Part shown: positions 60,197 through 64,000 of the stretch, one piece after another | Layout of the letters: each line of letters opens with the position of its first letter | Numbering within the stretch: the first letter of the stretch is position 1 | NCBI GenBank assembly: GCA_900766005.1 | Contig: CAAFTU010000055.1 | Span: 26,876 to 90,875 of the forward strand | DNA from: an uncultured Bacteroides sp. | GTDB lineage: Bacteria > Bacteroidota > Bacteroidia > Bacteroidales > Bacteroidaceae | Direction: 5' to 3' | DNA: 64,000 nucleotides | Made by a program: the position numbers and the translations under genes | Notes under the pieces: model-generated | Told to the model about the DNA's origin: nothing | Databases searched by the model: none | What the model saw: only the letters and a program-made list of their open reading frames with translations

Positions 60197-61402
60197 TTAG
60201 CGGTCCTTCTTCAGGCGTTCGGCCATGGCAATAGCCAGATTCTCACACTGCGTGTAAGTAATATCCTTCATCGCCTGCTTCATTTCCACCGGATCGCCCA
60301 CGATTTCGAACTTGCTCTTCTCGGCAAATTCGGCCAGACGCTTCACGGCAGCACCCGCCCACGTAAACGAGCCGAAGTAACCGAAATAACGGCCCTTCAC
60401 CTCACGCAGCAAAATTTTGGAAAGCAGCGAATCCACCTCCGGATAAATCTGGTTGCTGTAAGTAGGCGAGCCCACAATCAGCCCCTTGTAGCGGAAGATA
60501 TCCGCCAGGATATACGAAGGATGACTCTTCGTCACATTGTGCATCACGATATTCTTGATGCCCTGTGCCGACAGTTCGGCAGCGATAGCCTCCGCCATCT
60601 GCTCCGTATTGCCATACATACTGCCATACACAATCACCACCCCTTCGGCAGCCTCGTAACGGCTCAGGCGGTCGTACACACCCACCACCTTGGCAATGTT
60701 CTCCGTCCACACCGGACCGTGCGTAGAGCAAATCGTCGTGATAGGCAAGCTGCCCAGCTTCTGCAGCGCCTTCTGCACCGGGCTTCCATACTTACCCACG
60801 ATGTTGGAGTAATAACGCTCCATTTCGCCCCAGTACTTATCCAAGTTCATGCGGGTGTCGATAAATCCGCCGTCGAGCGTACCGAAGCAGCCAAATGCAT
60901 CACCGGCAAAGAGGATACCCTCCGTTTCGTCAAACGTCATCATCGTTTCCGGCCAGTGCACCATCGGCGTGAGATAAAAGCGCAGCTTGTGATGGCCCAA
61001 AGCCAGGAAGTCGCCGTCTTTCACCATATATTGTTCGCCCGTAACGCCATAATACCCCTCAATCATGCCGAACGTCTGCTTGTTACCCACAATCACGATA
61101 TCGGGATAATGCTGCTTGATCAGTCGGATTGAGCCGGAATGGTCGGGCTCCATGTGATTTATAATCAAATAATTAATGGGACGTTCACCGATAATTTGCT
61201 TGATCTTCCGCAAGTAGACCTCAAAATAACAGATATCTACCGTATCGACCAATGCCACCATCTCGTCATCAATCAGATAAGAATTGTATGACACACCATA
61301 GGGCAAAGGCCACATACCTTCAAATCGATGCTTGTTACGGTCGTTCACTCCCACATAGTGGACATTTCCTTTAATAGTTGTTTTCTGTTCCATTATACTC
61401 AT
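60197..61402 (-). CDS. FprA-family A-type flavoprotein (diiron beta-lactamase-like plus flavodoxin)
   Basis: A 401-residue cytoplasmic protein. Residues 35-250 are a metallo-beta-lactamase-like domain with the diiron ligands NHMEPDHSGSIRL, MVHWPETMMTF and ILFAGDAFGCFG. Residues 258-390 are a flavodoxin domain (VIVYGSMYGNTEQMAEAI). Such proteins reduce O2 to water or NO to N2O and protect anaerobes. The electron donor (rubredoxin or similar) is not next to it. The start may be three codons in (Met at 61393). It follows the radical SAM gene on the same strand by about 50 bp. Confidence 0.92.
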   Translation of the reverse strand: MSIMEQKTTIKGNVHYVGVNDRNKHRFEGMWPLPYGVSYNSYLIDDEMVALVDTVDICYFEVYLRKIKQIIGERPINYLIINHMEPDHSGSIRLIKQHYPDIVIVGNKQTFGMIEGYYGVTGEQYMVKDGDFLALGHHKLRFYLTPMVHWPETMMTFDETEGILFAGDAFGCFGTLDGGFIDTRMNLDKYWGEMERYYSNIVGKYGSPVQKALQKLGSLPITTICSTHGPVWTENIAKVVGVYDRLSRYEAAEGVVIVYGSMYGNTEQMAEAIAAELSAQGIKNIVMHNVTKSHPSYILADIFRYKGLIVGSPTYSNQIYPEVDSLLSKILLREVKGRYFGYFGSFTWAGAAVKRLAEFAEKSKFEIVGDPVEMKQAMKDITYTQCENLAIAMAERLKKDR

Positions 61403-61453
61403 TCATTTAAAATCTTTTTCCCTTCCGGCCATACTCCCCAGCGGGAGCATCCG

Positions 61454-62428
61454 TCAGAAGGAAGGCTTACCGTCTGCAAAAATAATTCTTTTTTCCGAAT
61501 CACTATATTTCTTGCCCTGATAAGCACCCCTTTCTTTCATTCTTTTTTGCAAACGGGCCACAAATTCATAATTTTTCAGTCCCCAGTCGGGCGCAATGAG
61601 CAAATCTTTGGGCGACTGAGAGATGAAGCGTTCCACCACGATATCCGGCCGGAGATGTTCCACATAGTCAATCACCAGGTCGATATACTCGTTGACATCC
61701 GAAAACAGATGAAAGTCCGCCGGATTTTCGGCAAACTCATGCGCCATGCGCGTGCCCCGGATGAGCTGCAGCTGGTGAATCTTCAGCGTAGCGAGCGGCA
61801 GAGCCGACAGTGTCTGAGCCTGCCCAATCAGCTGCTCGCGCTCCTCCCCGGGCAGTCCCAGGATCACATGACCGCCGGTGAGAATGCCACACGCAGCCGT
61901 ACGTTCCACCGCCTCGGCCGTTTCAGCAAACGAATGTCCGCGGTTGATGCGCTTCAGCGTATCGTCACACGCACTCTCAATGCCATATTCCACCATCACA
62001 AACGTCTGCCGGTTCAGCTCCTCCAAATAACGCAGCAGCTCATCCGGCATACAGTCGGGGCGGGTGCCAATCACCAGCCCCACCACATCCTTCACGGCCA
62101 GCGCCTCCTCATACTTCCGCTTCAGTCCCTCCAGCTCCGCATACGTATTGGTGTAGGCCTGGAAATAAGCCAGGTATTTCATCTCAGGATACTTGTGAGC
62201 AAAAAAATGTTTGCCTTCTTCCAGCTGCACTGTCACCGTTTTTTCCGTACGGCAGTAATCAGGATTGAACGTCTGGTTGTTGCAGTACGTACATCCCCCC
62301 CAGCCCTTGGAGCCATCCCTGTTGGGACAAGTGAACCCGGCATTCAGCGAAATCTTCTGCACTTTGTAAGGAAAATACTTACGCAAAAAAGTCGGAAAGT
62401 CATTATATAAAAAAATATCTGTATGCAT
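61454..62428 (-). CDS. TIGR01212-family radical SAM protein (YhcC-like)
   Basis: A 324-residue cytoplasmic iron-sulfur enzyme. The cluster motif is in AGFTCPNRDGSKGWGGCTYC, a longer-spaced form than the usual CxxxCxxC and diagnostic of this family. Other blocks: LAYFQAYTNTYAELEGLKRK, VVGLVIGTRPDCMPDELLRY, YGIESACDDTLKRINRGHSF and LPGEEREQLIGQAQTLSALP. The reaction of YhcC-type proteins is not established. First in a likely pair with the A-type flavoprotein gene. Confidence 0.92.
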   Translation of the reverse strand: MHTDIFLYNDFPTFLRKYFPYKVQKISLNAGFTCPNRDGSKGWGGCTYCNNQTFNPDYCRTEKTVTVQLEEGKHFFAHKYPEMKYLAYFQAYTNTYAELEGLKRKYEEALAVKDVVGLVIGTRPDCMPDELLRYLEELNRQTFVMVEYGIESACDDTLKRINRGHSFAETAEAVERTAACGILTGGHVILGLPGEEREQLIGQAQTLSALPLATLKIHQLQLIRGTRMAHEFAENPADFHLFSDVNEYIDLVIDYVEHLRPDIVVERFISQSPKDLLIAPDWGLKNYEFVARLQKRMKERGAYQGKKYSDSEKRIIFADGKPSF

Positions 62429-62579
62429 TTTTAGTTTACATTTTTAGTCTTTCGACAACAAACTTAAGAAAAAACAATGAGTTATGAAAAGAAGCATCCA
62501 AAATATCTTCAAGAGAGAATAATTTACCATATATCAAAGAAAAAAAACATTTTTGTAGCAAAAATGAGAAAAATATAAT

Positions 62580-62587
62580 TAAATTTG
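62580..62587 (+). promoter_or_regulatory. -7 box of the candidate small RNA
   Basis: TAAATTTG, an exact TAnnTTTG match. A TTTG at 62552-62555 is 24 bp upstream, longer than ideal. Confidence 0.45.
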
Positions 62588-62593
62588 CATCTG

Positions 62594-62741
62594 ATTTTAG
62601 GCTTTGACGAGAGGAAACTTGAGAAAGTTTTGTGCAAAATATTCCCCAAAATATGATTTCATCTCAACAAACCCCTAAGCAACTCTCGTCAACAAAAATT
62701 CCTCTTTATATTCTCCCCTAATGAATATAAAGAGGTTTTTT
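62594..62741 (+). ncRNA. Candidate small RNA with 6S-like architecture
   Basis: About 148 nt between a -7 box (62580-62587) and a strong terminator (62701-62741), with no protein frame. A perfect 10-bp closing stem joins TTGACGAGAG (62604-62613) to CTCTCGTCAA (62683-62692). After a large internal bubble a second stem pairs TTGAGA (62619-62624) with TCTCAA (62662-62667). Inside are TTTTG/CAAAA and ATATT/AATAT hairpins. A rod with a central bubble is the plan of 6S RNA, which binds RNA polymerase, but I cannot confirm the family from sequence memory. It could be another small RNA. Confidence 0.55.
62701..62741 (+). terminator. Terminator of the candidate small RNA
   Basis: cctctttatattc pairs perfectly with gaatataaagagg around a 9-base loop, followed by TTTTTTATT. 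No protein gene precedes it on this strand. Confidence 0.85.
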
Positions 62742-62819
62742 ATTCCCGATTCAACCTACACACAAGTTCACAGTCAAGCAGCACCCTCCTCCTCACTGTT
62801 ATTTTTTTGCAGAGAAACC

Positions 62820-62849
62820 TTGTTTTTGCTTAAAAACAGCGTATCTTTG
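62820..62849 (+). promoter_or_regulatory. Promoter of the Rpn-family gene
   Basis: TTG at 62820-62822, exactly 19 bp, TATCTTTG at 62842-62849, then the ATG 33 bp later. Confidence 0.65.
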
Positions 62850-62882
62850 CAAGCATCAACAAGTTTTTAAACGATTTTGACT

Positions 62883-63830
62883 ATGAGATACTTAGACCCA
62901 AAAGCAGACTTGACTTTTAAACGGGTGTTCGGAGAACATCCTGATTTGGTGATTAGTTTCTTAAACGCACTGTTGCCGCTTCATCCCGGTCAGGAAGTGC
63001 GCGAAATCGAGTATCTGCCCACAGAGCTGGTGCCCGACAACCCGCTGCGCAAAAACAGCATCGTAGACGTGCGCTGCAAAGACAATCTGGGACGCATTTT
63101 CATCGTGGAAATGCAAATGATCTGGACACCCGAATTTAAACAGCGAGTATTGTTCAATGCCTCCAAAGCATACGTACGGCAACTGAAGGCAGGCAAACAC
63201 TACGAACTGCTGCAGCCTGTCTATTCGCTCAATCTCGTCAATGACATCTTCGAACTCGAACTGGGCAACGAATTTTATCACTACTACCGCCTGGTGCACG
63301 TGGAGCACACCGACAAAGTGATTGATGGCCTGCACCTGATTTTCGTGGAACTACCGAAGTTCACACCCCAGAATTACGCCGACAAGAAAATGCAGGTGCT
63401 GTGGCTCCGCTTTCTGACGGAAATCAACGACAACACACGCAACATTCCGCCCGAATTCCTGGCCAGCCCCGAACTGAAAAAGGCAATGACCGTACTCGAA
63501 GAATCGGCTTTCACCGAAGAGCAACTGGCCGGCTATGAAAAATTTTGGGACATCATCAGTGTAGAAAAAACACTCTTCTGCGGAGCGGAAAGAAGAGGCG
63601 AACAGCGCGGACTTGAAAAGGGACTGAAAAAAGGACTTGAACAAGGAATTGAACAGGGAATGAAACAGGGAATTGAACAGGGAATGAAACAGGGAATTGA
63701 ACAAGGACTTGAACAAGGACGAAACCAAGAACGCAGTGAGATGGCACGAAAGATGAAGGAAGCCCATCTGCCGTCGGCTATCATTGCTCAAGTCACCGGC
63801 TTGACGGAGGAAGAAGTGAATGCGTTGTAG
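62883..63830 (+). CDS. Rpn-family PD-(D/E)XK nuclease (recombination-promoting / transposase-like)
   Basis: A 315-residue protein. It opens MRYLDPKADLTFKRVFGEHP, the Rpn start, then NSIVDVRCKDNLGRIFIVEM, which holds the Asp...Glu-x-Met version of the PD-(D/E)XK nuclease site. The body ends with a Glu/Gln/Gly tail of near-identical units (EQGIEQGMKQGIEQGMKQG), coded by tandem DNA repeats, and the C-terminal ITGL-like VTGLTEEEVNAL. E. coli RpnA is a DNA endonuclease that promotes recombination; these genes are often called transposases but have no inverted repeats here. An in-frame TTG at 62877 is less likely as start. Confidence 0.9.
   Translation: MRYLDPKADLTFKRVFGEHPDLVISFLNALLPLHPGQEVREIEYLPTELVPDNPLRKNSIVDVRCKDNLGRIFIVEMQMIWTPEFKQRVLFNASKAYVRQLKAGKHYELLQPVYSLNLVNDIFELELGNEFYHYYRLVHVEHTDKVIDGLHLIFVELPKFTPQNYADKKMQVLWLRFLTEINDNTRNIPPEFLASPELKKAMTVLEESAFTEEQLAGYEKFWDIISVEKTLFCGAERRGEQRGLEKGLKKGLEQGIEQGMKQGIEQGMKQGIEQGLEQGRNQERSEMARKMKEAHLPSAIIAQVTGLTEEEVNAL
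63597..63724 (+). repeat. In-frame tandem repeats in the Rpn-family gene
   Basis: Units of 12 and 24 bp (ggaattgaacag, ggaatgaaacag) code for GIEQ/GMKQ/GLEQ steps. About nine 12-bp units are visible. The length of this tail is likely to vary between strains. Confidence 0.85.
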
Positions 63831-64000
63831 TTACTCCATACAAACCTCAGCTGTTTTTCATGTGTAGAACAGACCGGACGCTCAGGATGCAAAGCCGCTT
63901 CATCCCAAAACATATTCTACAACACATTCCGGTGAAAAACACCCCATCCATAAGCATACTGAAAAAAACATTTTTCTATATTTGCCACATCACCAATCGG
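63831..64000 (+). other. Gap at right edge with a promoter for an unseen gene
   Basis: No gene is seen. TATATTTG at 63977-63984 is an exact -7 box pointing out of the window. Confidence 0.4.

Noticed and set aside
62883..63830. Insertion sequence
   Set aside because: The Rpn-family gene is often labelled transposase, but no terminal inverted repeats or target duplications flank it.

Overview
The window reads as chromosomal DNA of a gut Bacteroidales, most likely Bacteroides or Phocaeicola. Support: a SusC/SusD pair, a Ser-type sulfatase, a Rho factor with a long Asn-rich insertion, a sodium-pumping methylmalonyl-CoA decarboxylase operon, DUF-only secreted proteins typical of the order, and many matches to the Bacteroides promoter (TTTG or TTG near -33, about 19 bp, TAnnTTTG near -7). 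The two tRNA promoters fit this consensus exactly. There is no phage, insertion sequence, CRISPR array or plasmid module; this is mostly core genome with small accessory patches.

Layout. 0-8 kb: 5' end of myo-inositol-phosphate synthase, a decayed DUF5686 gene, a LysM glucosaminidase, cytidine deaminase, phosphoglucomutase, a C69 dipeptidase and an M23 peptidase. 8.6-16.3 kb: secreted zinc metalloprotease plus SusC/SusD, a probable uptake operon. 16.5-21.4 kb: small membrane protein, a structured gene-free stretch, nitronate monooxygenase, DUF4943 lipoprotein behind a truncated barrel gene, nadC with DUF4783, rlmH. 21.6-23.7 kb: queuosine operon (transporter, queC, queF) behind a probable preQ1-I riboswitch. 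24-32.1 kb: porin, FadL-type transporter, DUF4468 protein, heparinase II/III-like protein, small basic protein, methyltransferase. 32.2-41.7 kb: tRNA-Thr, ffh, MATE transporter with sulfatase, rho, flavodoxin-ferredoxin protein, tilS. 42-47.6 kb: FeoA-FeoB fusion with its Cys-rich partner, tRNA-Cys, and the nitroreductase-DUF2520-kdsC-maf operon. 47.7-53.7 kb: a FemAB/GNAT-like protein and the methylmalonyl-CoA epimerase/decarboxylase operon that ends the succinate-to-propionate route. 53.8-64 kb: Pif1-TPR helicase, AsmA-like protein, YciO/Sua5 protein, nagB, A-type flavoprotein, radical SAM protein, a candidate small RNA and an Rpn-family nuclease.

The most unusual signal is not a gene. Many intergenic gaps carry their own private family of short degenerate direct repeats, different in each gap. 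In at least four places (M23 peptidase, nitronate monooxygenase, queuosine transporter, rho) the unit contains the stop codon and last bases of the adjacent gene, so the gene end has been copied downstream. At the DUF4468 gene the unit contains the start codon instead. Other leads are a probable preQ1 riboswitch whose 3' arm abuts the start codon, a 6S-like small RNA at 62.6 kb, and a structured promoter-headed stretch at 17.0-17.4 kb.
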